Part shown: in pieces, positions 1 through 8,491 of the stretch
How the letters are laid out: every line of letters starts with the position of its first letter
Position numbering within the stretch: position 1 is the first letter of the stretch
NCBI RefSeq assembly: GCF_014621775.1
Contig: NZ_CP061204.1
Span: forward strand, 3,492,501 to 3,556,500
Direction: 5' to 3'
DNA length: 64,000 nucleotides
Source: Stenotrophomonas sp. 169
GTDB taxonomy: Bacteria > Pseudomonadota > Gammaproteobacteria > Xanthomonadales > Xanthomonadaceae
Notes under the pieces: model-generated
Told to the model about the DNA's origin: nothing
What the model saw: the letters and a program-made list of their open reading frames with translations, nothing else
Databases searched by the model: none
Program-made: the position numbers and the translations under genes

Positions 1-153
1 CGGATCCACATGCGACGTGCACGCACGGCAATACCGCCTTGACCTATGCCTCGAATTATCAACACGAGGGCGTAAAAGCTGCGTTGGAAAGAGCACTACA
101 CAGCGGCCCCGCCTCCTTTCCGTAGGAAACAGTAGGGCATGCAGGACGCGCAA

Positions 154-185
154 ACGCCGGCAGGCATTGGCAGACCTGCCGGCGT
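154..185 (-). terminator. possible terminator hairpin downstream of prlC
   Basis: An 11-bp perfect stem (154-164 with 175-185) lies about 107 bases past the prlC stop. Read on the minus strand it is followed by only a short T run, so a terminator role is weak. The rest of positions 1-291 holds no gene I can support. Confidence 0.35.
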
Positions 186-291
186 GCTTGCTTCTTCTAC
201 GGCATTGCAGCTGGCAGTGCGCCGCCCACGCACGTCGCTCGGCCTCATCCAGCCGCCCGCCACGCGTAAGCGGCGAAGCGCGCCACGTAGG

Positions 292-2331
292 TCAGCCTTG
301 CTGCGCCATCCCCGAGTGCCGCAGCAGCGCATCGATACTCGGCGCGCGGCCACGGAACGCGTGGAAGTTCTCCGCCGCACTGCGGCTGCCGCCGCGACCC
401 AGCACTTCGTCGCGGAAACGTGCGCCAGTCGCCGCCAAGGCGTCTGGCGCCTCTTCGAACGCCGCATACGCATCGGCACTCAGCACTTCGGCCCATTTGT
501 AACTGTAGTAACCGGCCGCATAACCGCCGGCGAAGATATGGCTGAACTGATGCGGGAAGCGATTCCACGCAGGCGGATGGTTCACCGCGACTTCCGCGCG
601 AACGCGATCGAGCAGGCTCAGCACCGTGTCCTGTGCCGGTGCGAACTGGCTGTGCAGCAGCATGTCGAACAGGCCGAATTCCAGCTGCCGCACCGTGGTC
701 ATACCGCTCTGGAAATTGCGCGCCGCCAGCATCTTTTCATACAGCGCGCGCGGTAGCGGCTCAGCGCTGTCCACGTGCGCGGTCATGGCCTGCAGGTGTG
801 ACCATTCCCAGCAGAAGTTCTCCATGAACTGACTCGGCAGCTCGACCGCGTCCCACTCCACGCCGTTGATGCCAGCTACGCCCAACTCGCCGATGCGGGT
901 CAGCAGCTGGTGCAGGCCATGGCCCATTTCGTGGAACAGCGTGGTGACCTCGTTGTGGCTGAAGGTAGCCGGCTTGCCGGCCGTACCACGGCCGAAGTTG
1001 CACACCAGGTAGACCAGCGGGGTCTGCACGCTGCCATCGGCACGCACGCGGCGGTTGCGGCAGTCATCCATCCACGCGCCCCCGCGCTTGCCTTCGCGGG
1101 CGTACAGATCCAGATAGAACTGTCCGACCAGGGCACCCTGGGCATCCAGCAAGCGATAGAACCGCACATCCTCATGCCACACCGGCGCGACGTCCGCTTC
1201 CACGCGCAGGCCGTACAGCTGTTCGATCACCGCGAACAGGCCAGCCAACACCTTCGGTTCGGTGAAGTACTGTTTTACCTCCTGCTCGGCATAGCTGTAG
1301 CGTGCCTGCTTCAGCTTGTCGGCAGCGTAGGCAAGGTCCCAGGCCTGCAGGGAGTCGATGCCCAGCTCTTCACGGGCAAAACGCTCCAGCTCGGCTCGAT
1401 CCTTGGCCGCATGCGGCTTCGCACGCGCCGCGAGGTCACGCAGGAATCTCAGTACATCGGCGGGCGCCTGCGCCATCTTGGTGGCGATGGAGTAATCGGC
1501 ATAGGAGTCGAACCCCAGCAGCGCCGCCAGCTCGGTGCGCAGAGCGAGAATGCGCTCGATGTTTGCACTGTTGTCCCACCCCGCATCGCCGAATTCGGAG
1601 GCGCGCTGCGCACTGGCGCGGTACAGCGTTTCGCGCAGCGTACGGTCGTCGGCGTAGGTCTGCACCGGCAGGTAACACGGCATCTGCAGGGTCAGCTTCC
1701 AACCGGCGAGGCCCTCTTTCTCTGCCGCTGCACGCGCGGCCGCACGTACATCGTCCGGCAACCCGGCCAATCGCGCAGCATCTTCAACGTGCAGCGACCA
1801 CGCATCGGTGGCATCGAGGACATTCTGCGAGAACCTGGCCGAGAGCGAAGACAGTTCTTCCTTGATCGCGCTGAAGCGCTGCTGCGATGGCGCATCCAGT
1901 TCAGCCCCGCCCAGCCGGAAGTCTCGCAGTGCGTTGTCCAGCACCTTGCGCTGCGCTTCATCGAGACCCTGCGCCACTGCCGGCACGGCCAACGCTTGGT
2001 ACTGCTGGAACAGCTTGAGGTTCTGGCCGAGTGCACTGCCGAAGCGTGTCACCCGTGGCAGGTTCTCGTTGTAGGCCTCGCGCAGCGCCGGCGTGTTCAT
2101 CACCGCCTGCAGGTGGCCCACCTGACCCCAGGCACGCCAGAGTTTCTCGGTGGCATCGTCCAGCGGCACCACGAACGACGCCCAAGTCACCGGATGCACG
2201 TTCTCTGCCGCGGTGACGGCGGCCTCCGCCTCGGCCAGCAGCACGTCCAGCGCCGGACCGACGTGTTCCGGGCGGATGGCGTCGAAACGGGGCAGGCCGG
2301 AAAAATCGAGCAATGGGTTGGTGGTGGTCAT
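292..2331 (-). CDS. prlC: oligopeptidase A (M3 family zinc metallopeptidase)
   Basis: A 679-residue cytoplasmic peptidase of the M3 thimet-oligopeptidase family, which degrades short peptides including cleaved signal peptides. The zinc motif HEMGH sits near residue 465 inside FHEMGHGLHQLL, with a downstream Glu-rich segment (GVEWDAVELPSQFMENF) supplying the third ligand. Length matches E. coli OpdA/PrlC (about 680). The start chosen is MTTTNPLLDF because GGAG lies about six bases before it. An in-frame start 18 codons upstream would add an unlikely tail. It stands alone on the minus strand, with the cysteine-synthase-like gene upstream. The alternative is the close paralogue Dcp, but the N-terminus NPLLDFSGLPRFDAIRPEHV is the OpdA form. 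Confidence 0.95.
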   Translation of the reverse strand: MTTTNPLLDFSGLPRFDAIRPEHVGPALDVLLAEAEAAVTAAENVHPVTWASFVVPLDDATEKLWRAWGQVGHLQAVMNTPALREAYNENLPRVTRFGSALGQNLKLFQQYQALAVPAVAQGLDEAQRKVLDNALRDFRLGGAELDAPSQQRFSAIKEELSSLSARFSQNVLDATDAWSLHVEDAARLAGLPDDVRAAARAAAEKEGLAGWKLTLQMPCYLPVQTYADDRTLRETLYRASAQRASEFGDAGWDNSANIERILALRTELAALLGFDSYADYSIATKMAQAPADVLRFLRDLAARAKPHAAKDRAELERFAREELGIDSLQAWDLAYAADKLKQARYSYAEQEVKQYFTEPKVLAGLFAVIEQLYGLRVEADVAPVWHEDVRFYRLLDAQGALVGQFYLDLYAREGKRGGAWMDDCRNRRVRADGSVQTPLVYLVCNFGRGTAGKPATFSHNEVTTLFHEMGHGLHQLLTRIGELGVAGINGVEWDAVELPSQFMENFCWEWSHLQAMTAHVDSAEPLPRALYEKMLAARNFQSGMTTVRQLEFGLFDMLLHSQFAPAQDTVLSLLDRVRAEVAVNHPPAWNRFPHQFSHIFAGGYAAGYYSYKWAEVLSADAYAAFEEAPDALAATGARFRDEVLGRGGSRSAAENFHAFRGRAPSIDALLRHSGMAQQG

Positions 2332-2463
2332 CAACGGCTCCAGGTACGGGCGCCACGCAGCGTGGCATCCCCTCCCATATGGCATCGCCGTGGGCCGATG
2401 GCAAGAGCACGGCGAGCGCCGCCGGCATTCCGCCGACGGGCTGCGTGCTTCAGGCCTTCGTCG

Positions 2464-3567
2464 CTATTCCAGGTGACTGACCGGCAGCACCGGCAGCGAT
2501 CCACCGGCCATGACGCCTTCCAGCACGGCGTCTGCACCCACCACATCGATACCCATGCGCTCGTACCACGCCCGATCGTAGTAACTGTGCGCGTAGCGCT
2601 CGCCGCTGTCGCAGAGGATGGTGACGATGCTGCCGCCGCGCCCCGCATCGCGCATCCACTGCGCGGCCTGCAGTACGCCGATGAAATTGGTGCCCGTGGA
2701 CCCGCCGACACGGCGTCCCAGGCTGCGGCTGACCTGACGCATCGCCGCCAGCGCCAGGGCATCGGGCACTTTGACCATCGCATCTACGCTGGTCGGAATG
2801 AAACTGGGCTCTACCCGTGGCCGGCCAATGCCTTCCACCCGAGAGCCGCCTTCGCAGGTCAGGTGCTTCCACGGCTCACCCGCCAGCGCGGCGCGGTAAC
2901 CGTCGTAGAACACGGACACTTCCGGATCGGCGCAGAGGATGCGCGTGTTGTGCCGACGGTAGCTGACGTAGCGACCCAGCGTGGCCGCGGTGCCGCCGGT
3001 GCCCGGGCTGCAGACGATCCATTCCGGGATGGGATGCGGCTCTTCGGCCATCTGCTTGAAGATGGATTCGGCAATGTTGTTGTTGGCGCGCCAGTCGGTG
3101 GCGCGCTCGGCGAACGTGAACTGGTCCATGAAGTGCCCGCCGGTCTCGCGCGCCAGCTGCTCCGACGCGGCATTCAGGCCGCAGGCGCTCTGCACCAGAT
3201 GGCAGCGGCCACCGTGGAACTCGATCGCCGCGATCTTTTCCGGCGAGGTGGTGGCCGGCATGACCGCAATGAACGGCAACCCCAGCAAGCGCGCGAAGTA
3301 CGCTTCGGATACCGCGGTGGAGCCACTGGACGCCTCGATCACCGGTCGGCCCTCGCGCAGCCAGCCATTGGTCAACGCGTACAGGAACAGCGAGCGCGCC
3401 AGCCGATGCTTCAAGCTGCCTGTGGGATGGCTGGACTCGTCCTTGAAATAGACATCGATGCCGGGAAAACCGGGCAGATCCATCGGGATCAGATGCGTAT
3501 CGGCCGAACGATTGAAATCGGCCTCGATCTTGCGGATGGCGGCTGCCACCCATTCACGCTGCGACAT
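2464..3567 (-). CDS. PLP-dependent cysteine synthase family protein
   Basis: A 367-residue fold-type II PLP enzyme. The Schiff-base lysine is K53 in [10 protein letters not shown], followed by the substrate loop [10 protein letters not shown] and a glycine-rich phosphate-binding loop ([14 protein letters not shown]). These place it in the cysteine synthase / cystathionine beta-synthase family. It is longer than CysK (about 320) and the sequence around K53 differs from CysK, so the substrate is not certain; an O-acetylserine or cystathionine-type beta-replacement is the best guess. It lies upstream of prlC on the same strand with a 130-base gap, and is divergent from gloA. Confidence 0.85.
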   Translation of the reverse strand: MSQREWVAAAIRKIEADFNRSADTHLIPMDLPGFPGIDVYFKDESSHPTGSLKHRLARSLFLYALTNGWLREGRPVIEASSGSTAVSEAYFARLLGLPFIAVMPATTSPEKIAAIEFHGGRCHLVQSACGLNAASEQLARETGGHFMDQFTFAERATDWRANNNIAESIFKQMAEEPHPIPEWIVCSPGTGGTAATLGRYVSYRRHNTRILCADPEVSVFYDGYRAALAGEPWKHLTCEGGSRVEGIGRPRVEPSFIPTSVDAMVKVPDALALAAMRQVSRSLGRRVGGSTGTNFIGVLQAAQWMRDAGRGGSIVTILCDSGERYAHSYYDRAWYERMGIDVVGADAVLEGVMAGGSLPVLPVSHLE

Positions 3568-3691
3568 GGCGGGGTCTGATGTCCGTAGTGGAGCGGTGCG
3601 GAACCGACATTCTACGCCGGGCCGTCGTCATCCGCCCGCCGGTAGAATGGGCGTTTCGGCCCTGACCGGCCCGTCTTGATAAGGAGTCCCC

Positions 3692-4210
3692 ATGACCCTC
3701 GCTACCCTGCGCACTGTTCCCGGCGTCGCCGCCCAGCCTCCGGCAGAAACAGCCGGCTTCGTCTTCAACCACACGATGCTGCGGGTGAAGGACGCCACGG
3801 CATCGTTGGATTTCTATACCCGTGTACTGGGCTACCAACTGCTCGACAAGCGCGACTTCGCCGAAGCGCAGTTCAGCCTGTACTTCCTGGCCCTGCTGCC
3901 CGCCGACACGGCGGTTCCGGAAGACGACGCGGCCCGCCGCCTGTGGATGGCTGGCCTGTCCGGCGTGCTGGAGCTGACCCATAACCACGGTACCGAGACC
4001 CAATCCGGCCCGGTCTACCACGATGGCAACAGCGACCCGCGTGGCTTCGGTCACATCTGCGTATCGGTGCCGGACATCCAGGCGGCCTGCCAGCGCTTCG
4101 ACGACCTGCAGGTGCCCTACCAGAAGCGTCTGGAAGATGGCCGCATGAAGCACCTGGCGTTCATCAAGGACCCTGACGGCTACTGGGTCGAAATCATCTC
4201 CAACGCCTGA
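3692..4210 (+). CDS. gloA: glyoxalase I (lactoylglutathione lyase)
   Basis: A 172-residue enzyme that isomerises the methylglyoxal-glutathione hemithioacetal to S-lactoylglutathione in the cytoplasm. Metal ligands are visible: His27 in FNHTMLRVKD, Glu in VLELTHNHG, His in FGHICVSVPD and Glu in YWVEIIS. The length and the segment before FGHICVS resemble the longer zinc-type (human/yeast-like) enzymes rather than the 135-residue nickel form of E. coli; this is inference from length. The start has a clear AAGGAG seven bases upstream. A possible -10 (TAGAAT) is at 3643-3648. A long palindrome begins five bases after the stop. Confidence 0.95.
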   Translation: MTLATLRTVPGVAAQPPAETAGFVFNHTMLRVKDATASLDFYTRVLGYQLLDKRDFAEAQFSLYFLALLPADTAVPEDDAARRLWMAGLSGVLELTHNHGTETQSGPVYHDGNSDPRGFGHICVSVPDIQAACQRFDDLQVPYQKRLEDGRMKHLAFIKDPDGYWVEIISNA

Positions 4211-4215
4211 CCCCG

Positions 4216-4293
4216 AAAAAGGGGACGGAGGGGATTAAGTCGTTTCTGGCATAGCGGTGCCAGAAACGACTTAATCCCCTCCGTCCCCTTTTT
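4216..4293. repeat. 36-bp perfect palindrome, interspersed repeat copy 1
   Basis: Positions 4216-4251 pair perfectly with 4258-4293, leaving a 6-base loop. The outer 30 bases of each arm (A5, then GGGGACGGAGGGGATTAAGT and CGTTT) are the same as in the copy at 6373-6448, while the tip differs. Both ends carry A/T runs, so it can work as a two-way terminator between gloA and the CBS gene, which converge here. Confidence 0.9.
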
Positions 4294-4302
4294 TTGTTGG
4301 CG

Positions 4303-4734
4303 TCAGTGCGCCGCCAGGTAGATGTCCTGCAGTACGGCTTTCTCGAGCTCCAGCTCACCCAGCAGATTCTTGACGATGTCACCCAGGCTGAGGATGCCTA
4401 CCAGCGTCGTGCCATCAGTGACCATCAGGTGGCGACGACGCGAGTACGTCATCAGCGACATGGCCTGCTTCAGGGTCGCCTCGGGGGCGATGCCTTCCAG
4501 GCCGGTGGAGGGCACGCTCGAGATCACCCGGCGGCCGGCCTGCGGACCATCATCGGCAACGCAGCGCACGATGTCCTTCTCGGAAATGATGCCAACCGGT
4601 ACACCGTCCTTCATCACCACCAGGGCAGCGATCTTGTTCGCACTCATCTTGTGCGCGGCTGCACCGATGGTGTCTTCCATATCGATGGTGATGACCGTTT
4701 CTTTCTTGGATTGCAGAAGCTCGCGAACGTTCAT
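4303..4734 (-). CDS. CBS-pair domain protein
   Basis: A 143-residue protein made almost entirely of two CBS motifs (about residues 10-60 and 75-130; VITIDMEDTIGAAAHKMSANK and the repeat around LMTYSRRRHLMVTDG). Stand-alone CBS pairs bind adenosyl nucleotides and report energy or redox state; the partner is not evident here. The start has a good AGGAAACAAGA leader. Its stop falls ten bases from the palindrome at 4216-4293. Upstream lies a 507-base gap. Confidence 0.9.
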   Translation of the reverse strand: MNVRELLQSKKETVITIDMEDTIGAAAHKMSANKIAALVVMKDGVPVGIISEKDIVRCVADDGPQAGRRVISSVPSTGLEGIAPEATLKQAMSLMTYSRRRHLMVTDGTTLVGILSLGDIVKNLLGELELEKAVLQDIYLAAH

Positions 4735-5241
4735 TCTTGTTTCCTGTTGCAGTTCACTGATTCAAAAAATGGGCTCTGCCGGTGCGCCCCCACCGCGGGA
4801 CCGGACCTTGCAGCGCACGTCTGGTGCAACGCGAACGAGGCAGGTTCAACGACGCGACCCACACCCCGGCCAGCTCGATTCTACGACTGCGACCATCGGT
4901 CACTATCGGCTTGGATAGGACTGTATGTCGTGGAGACTTGCCAACAATCCAGAGAATGGCACCGCGGATGAAACCGCCGCTGAATATCGGCGGTGACGTG
5001 CACTCAAGATTGGTCGACCGCTGCCGCCATGCGGACAGAACGGTGCTGTTCTGTCCCAGTTCGCGCGCAGTGGACCGCGTGACGCGTCTGGCTCGACGCG
5101 GCTGATGCCTGCACCGATGACATGCAGCGTCCTGCCTCCGCCTGCTGCAGCGCCATGGATTACACCTCCGCCGGCCCCCATTGTCTGGGCAGCGCACGGT
5201 ACGTGATGCCGTTGCTCCCCCTCCTCCCCCGGATTTTTTCC
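4735..5241. other. 507-base intergenic region without a supported gene
   Basis: This gap separates the divergent CBS gene and the flavin reductase gene and must hold both promoters. I see no long hairpin, GTAG repeat or convincing ORF in it. The short open frames have no ribosome-binding site and look like chance frames in GC-rich DNA. Confidence 0.5.
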
Positions 5242-6363
5242 ATGTCCCGACTGTTCTCTCCGTTCCAGCTGAAAGGCGTGACCCTGCGCAATCGCATCGC
5301 GGTGCCGCCGATGTGCCAGTACTCCGCCGTCGATGGCGTGCCCAACGCATGGCACCTGGCGCATTACACGGGGCTGGCCCGTGGCGGTGCCGGCCTGGTC
5401 ATCGTGGAAGCGACCGGCGTGTCCGCAGAAGGTCGCATCACCCCCGGCTGCCTTGGCCTGTGGAATGACGCCCAGGCTGACGCACTGGCCCCGATCGCCG
5501 CCGCCATCGCCGAGACCGGCGCGGTACCGGGTATCCAGATCGGCCATGCCGGACGCAAGGCCAGCGCCAACCTGCCGTGGGAAGGTGACGACCATATGGC
5601 CGAGGACGATGCGCGCGGCTGGCCGACCCTGGCGCCGTCGGCAATCGCTTTCGGTGGTGGCCTGTCCAAGCTGCCGCAGGAAATGACCCTGGACGACATC
5701 AAGCGCGTGCAGGCGGACTTCGTATCGGCCGCCGAACGGGCACGCGATGCGGGCTTCAAATGGCTGGAACTGCATTTCGCGCACGGCTACCTGGCGCAGA
5801 GTTTCTTCTCCGCCTACAGCAACCAGCGCGATGACCAGTACGGTGGCAACTTCGACAACCGGGCCCGCTTCCTGCTGGAAACGGTCGCTGCCGTACGCGC
5901 GGTGTGGCCCGCCGATCTGCCGCTGACCGCACGCATGGGCGTCATCGAGTATGACGGCCGCGATGAAGAGACCGTCGCTGAATCCATCGAACTGGTACGG
6001 CAGATGCGCGAACGCGGGCTGGACCTGCTCAACGTCAGCATCAACTTCGTCATCCCGACCGGCGTGGTGCCGTGGGGCACGCCGTCCTTCCTGGCGCCGA
6101 TTGCCCAGCGCGTGCGCGATGAAGCCGGCATCCCAGTGGCCGTAGGCTGGTGCGTGGATGGCGCCGAAGCGGCCGAAGACATCGTGCAGAAGCAGCAGAG
6201 CGACCTGGTGATGATCGGTCGCGCACACCTGGCCAACCCGCACTACCCGTACCAGCTGGCGCAGGAGCTGGGCGTCGAGAACCCCGCCTGGACCACCCTG
6301 CCCGCCCCGTACGCCCATTGGCTGGCGCGCTACCGCGGCCCAGGCCGCGCCTCGGCCCAGTAA
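5242..6363 (+). CDS. old yellow enzyme family NADH:flavin oxidoreductase
   Basis: A 373-residue FMN enzyme of the OYE/YqjM/XenA class, which reduces activated C=C bonds with NAD(P)H. It starts with the family N-terminus LFSPFQLKGVTLRNRI and PMCQYSA. It carries GHAGRKAS and the substrate-binding HFAHGYL followed by SPxxN-like SAYSNQRDDQYGG, and ends with the FMN-phosphate region (VMIGRAHLANP). PMCQYS is the cysteine-containing motif of the thermophilic-like/YqjM subgroup. The start at MSRLF fits the family, though no strong ribosome-binding site precedes it; an in-frame ATG at 5206 is the alternative. The gene converges on glmS across the second long palindrome. Confidence 0.93.
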   Translation: MSRLFSPFQLKGVTLRNRIAVPPMCQYSAVDGVPNAWHLAHYTGLARGGAGLVIVEATGVSAEGRITPGCLGLWNDAQADALAPIAAAIAETGAVPGIQIGHAGRKASANLPWEGDDHMAEDDARGWPTLAPSAIAFGGGLSKLPQEMTLDDIKRVQADFVSAAERARDAGFKWLELHFAHGYLAQSFFSAYSNQRDDQYGGNFDNRARFLLETVAAVRAVWPADLPLTARMGVIEYDGRDEETVAESIELVRQMRERGLDLLNVSINFVIPTGVVPWGTPSFLAPIAQRVRDEAGIPVAVGWCVDGAEAAEDIVQKQQSDLVMIGRAHLANPHYPYQLAQELGVENPAWTTLPAPYAHWLARYRGPGRASAQ

Positions 6364-6372
6364 GCGAACGAC

Positions 6373-6448
6373 AAAAAGGGGACGGAGGGGATTAAGTCGT
6401 TTTCGGCCTAGAGGCCGAAAACGACTTAATCCCCTCCGTCCCCTTTTT
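6373..6448. repeat. 37-bp perfect palindrome, interspersed repeat copy 2
   Basis: Positions 6373-6409 pair perfectly with 6412-6448. Arms share about 30 bases with the copy at 4216-4293, but the tip (TCGGCCT against AGGCCGA) is unrelated in sequence while still self-complementary. It lies between the convergent oxidoreductase and glmS genes. The glmS stop codon (6448-6450) overlaps its terminal T run. Confidence 0.9.
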
Positions 6449-8286
6449 TATTCGACGGTCACGCTCTTGGCCAGGTTGCGCGGCTTGTCCACGTCGGTGC
6501 CGCGGGCCAGAGCGGTGTGGTACGCCAGCAGCTGCACGGGGATCGTGTGCACGATCGGGCTGAGCACGCCGGCATGGCGCGGCGTGCGGATCACGTGCAC
6601 GCCTTCGGATTCGACGAAATTGCTGTCCTGGTCGGCGAACACGAACAGCTCACCGCCGCGCGCGCGCACTTCCTGCATGTTGGATTTGACCTTCTCCAGC
6701 AGGCTGTCGTTGGGTGCGATCACCACCACCGGCATGTCTTCGTCCACCAGCGCCAACGGACCGTGCTTGAGCTCGCCGGCCGGGTAGGCCTCGGCGTGGA
6801 TGTACGTGATTTCCTTCAGCTTGAGCGCGCCTTCCAGCGCGATCGGGTAATGCAACCCACGGCCCAGGAACAGCGCACTGCTCTTGCGCGCGAAGCGTTC
6901 GGCCCATGCAGCGATCTGCGGCTCCATGTTCAGCGCATGCTGCACGCTGCCGGGCAGGAAGCGCAGCTGCTCGAGATACTCCGATTCCTGCGCCGCATCG
7001 ACGCGACCCTGCAGCTTGCCCAGCACTACGGTCAGCTGGAACAGCGCCGCCAGCTGGGTCGTAAACGCTTTGGTCGACGCCACGCCGATTTCCGCACCGG
7101 CACGGGTGTAGCAGACCAGTTCGCTGGCGCGCGGGATCGCGCTTTCCGGGACGTTGCAGATCGACAGCGTATGCAGGTGGCCCAGCGACTTGGCGTACTT
7201 CAACGCTTCCATCGTATCCAGCGTTTCGCCGGACTGCGAAATCGTCACGATCAGGTGCTTGGGATCGGCATACGCCGCGCGGTAGCGGTACTCGCTGGCA
7301 ATCTCCACGCTGCACGGCAGGCCGGAAATGGATTCGATCCAGTAGCGCGCGGTCAGGCCGGCGTAATAGCTGGTGCCACATGCCAGGATCTGCACGCCGG
7401 TGATGCCCGACAGCACCGCCTGCGCGTTCTTTCCGAACAGTTCCACCGGGAAGCCACCGGCGTCGATCGCCGCTTCGATGGTGTCACCCAGCGCGCGCGG
7501 TTGTTCGTGGATTTCCTTCTGCATGAAGTGACGGTACGGGCCGAGCTCCAGCGAGGCCAGCGACACATCAGACAGGTGGACATCGCGCTGCACGGGAGCA
7601 TCGTCGTGGCCATACACCTGCACGCCGTCGCGTCGTACGTCGGCGGTGTCGCCCTCTTCCAGGAAGATCACCCGCCGCGTGGACGAGATGATCGCCGATA
7701 CGTCCGAGGCAACGAAGTTCTCGCCGTCGCCGATGCCGACCAGCAGGGGGCAGCCCATGCGCGCGCAGACGAAGTGATCGGGCTCGGCACGGCTCATCAC
7801 TGCCAGCGCATAGGCACCGGTCAGTTCCTTCACCGTGCGCTGCAGCGCGGACAGCAGGCTGTCGCCGCCCTTCAGGTGGTGGTGCATCAGGTGGGCGATG
7901 ACTTCGGTATCGGTCTGCGACTCGAAGACATAGCCGAGCGCACGCAGCTTTTCACGCTGCTCTTCGTGGTTTTCGATGATGCCGTTGTGCACCAGCGCCA
8001 CGCCCTCGCTGATATGCGGATGCGCATTGGCTTCGGTCACCCCGCCGTGGGTGGCCCAACGGGTATGGCCGATGCCCAGCACGCTGCTGAAGCCCTCTGC
8101 ATCGGCAGCGGTGGCCATCTCCGAAACGCGACCGGTCCGGCGCACGCGGCGGATATCCGGCTGCTCACCCTGCTGCAGCACCGCGATGCCGGATGAATCG
8201 TAGCCGCGGTATTCCAGTCGCTTCAGTCCTTCGATGAGGACAGGCACCACATCACGACCCGCAATCGCACCCACGATCCCGCACAT
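6448..8286 (-). CDS. glmS: glutamine--fructose-6-phosphate aminotransferase (isomerising)
   Basis: A 612-residue enzyme making glucosamine-6-phosphate, the first step to UDP-GlcNAc for peptidoglycan and LPS. The N-terminal amidotransferase nucleophile is Cys2 ([14 protein letters not shown]), followed by the glutaminase motifs [16 protein letters not shown] and HNGIIEN. Two SIS sugar-isomerase domains follow ([10 protein letters not shown] and [28 protein letters not shown]), with the C-terminal KSVTVE. Length equals the E. coli enzyme (609). AAGGA precedes the start at about eleven bases. glmU lies 8 kb further on the same strand, so the two genes, neighbours in enterics, are split here by the sigma-54 transport module. 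No glmS riboswitch-like leader was recognised. Confidence 0.98.
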   Translation of the reverse strand: MCGIVGAIAGRDVVPVLIEGLKRLEYRGYDSSGIAVLQQGEQPDIRRVRRTGRVSEMATAADAEGFSSVLGIGHTRWATHGGVTEANAHPHISEGVALVHNGIIENHEEQREKLRALGYVFESQTDTEVIAHLMHHHLKGGDSLLSALQRTVKELTGAYALAVMSRAEPDHFVCARMGCPLLVGIGDGENFVASDVSAIISSTRRVIFLEEGDTADVRRDGVQVYGHDDAPVQRDVHLSDVSLASLELGPYRHFMQKEIHEQPRALGDTIEAAIDAGGFPVELFGKNAQAVLSGITGVQILACGTSYYAGLTARYWIESISGLPCSVEIASEYRYRAAYADPKHLIVTISQSGETLDTMEALKYAKSLGHLHTLSICNVPESAIPRASELVCYTRAGAEIGVASTKAFTTQLAALFQLTVVLGKLQGRVDAAQESEYLEQLRFLPGSVQHALNMEPQIAAWAERFARKSSALFLGRGLHYPIALEGALKLKEITYIHAEAYPAGELKHGPLALVDEDMPVVVIAPNDSLLEKVKSNMQEVRARGGELFVFADQDSNFVESEGVHVIRTPRHAGVLSPIVHTIPVQLLAYHTALARGTDVDKPRNLAKSVTVE

Positions 8287-8346
8287 AGACGCACATCCTT
8301 TGGTGTTGAGCTCCGCATTCTAGCGTGGCTCTCCCTGCGCCTCTGT

Positions 8347-8398
8347 GTGTCCGCTTAACGAAAGTGTCCGGCCCGGTGTCCGCGGACAGGCGGACACC
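8347..8398 (+). promoter_or_regulatory. TGTCCG repeat cluster, likely activator-binding enhancer
   Basis: Four TGTCCG/CGGACA half-sites or more occur in about 50 bases: 8347-8352, 8365-8370, the palindrome TGTCCGCGGACA at 8377-8388, and a perfect inverted pair GGTGTCCGC (8375-8383) with GCGGACACC (8390-8398). They lie 45-95 bases upstream of the sigma-54 -24 box, a usual place for an NtrC-family activator. The activator gene itself lies in the same transcription unit (13173-14516). Confidence 0.65.
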
Positions 8399-8441
8399 GC
8401 GGCACAAACCGTAACTCCCTGATCCAAAAGGACCGAACAGT

Positions 8442-8458
8442 TGGCACGCTCTCTGCTT
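8442..8458 (+). promoter_or_regulatory. sigma-54 (-24/-12) promoter of the ABC export operon
   Basis: TGGCACGCTCTCTGCTT matches the RpoN consensus TGGCAC-N5-TTGC with one mismatch: the GG and GC doublets have the exact 12-base offset. The transcription start would fall near 8468, about 24 bases before the adaptor gene. The presence of an NtrC-type activator in the same operon supports it. Confidence 0.75.
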
Positions 8459-8491
8459 CCCTGAAGGCAGACCGACCACCCAGGCCCTTCG

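Noticed and set aside
910..3579. A very long plus-strand open frame opposite prlC and the cysteine-synthase-like gene
   Set aside because: It is antisense to two clear enzymes, has no ribosome-binding site and is His/Arg/Gln-rich, as expected for the reverse frame of GC-rich genes.
4782..5105. Possible 107-codon gene in the gap before the flavin reductase
   Set aside because: No ATG with a ribosome-binding site, no hydrophobic pattern or recognised motif.
8287..8346. glmS ribozyme or riboswitch upstream of glmS
   Set aside because: The leader is short and has none of the conserved glmS ribozyme core; that element is typical of Firmicutes.
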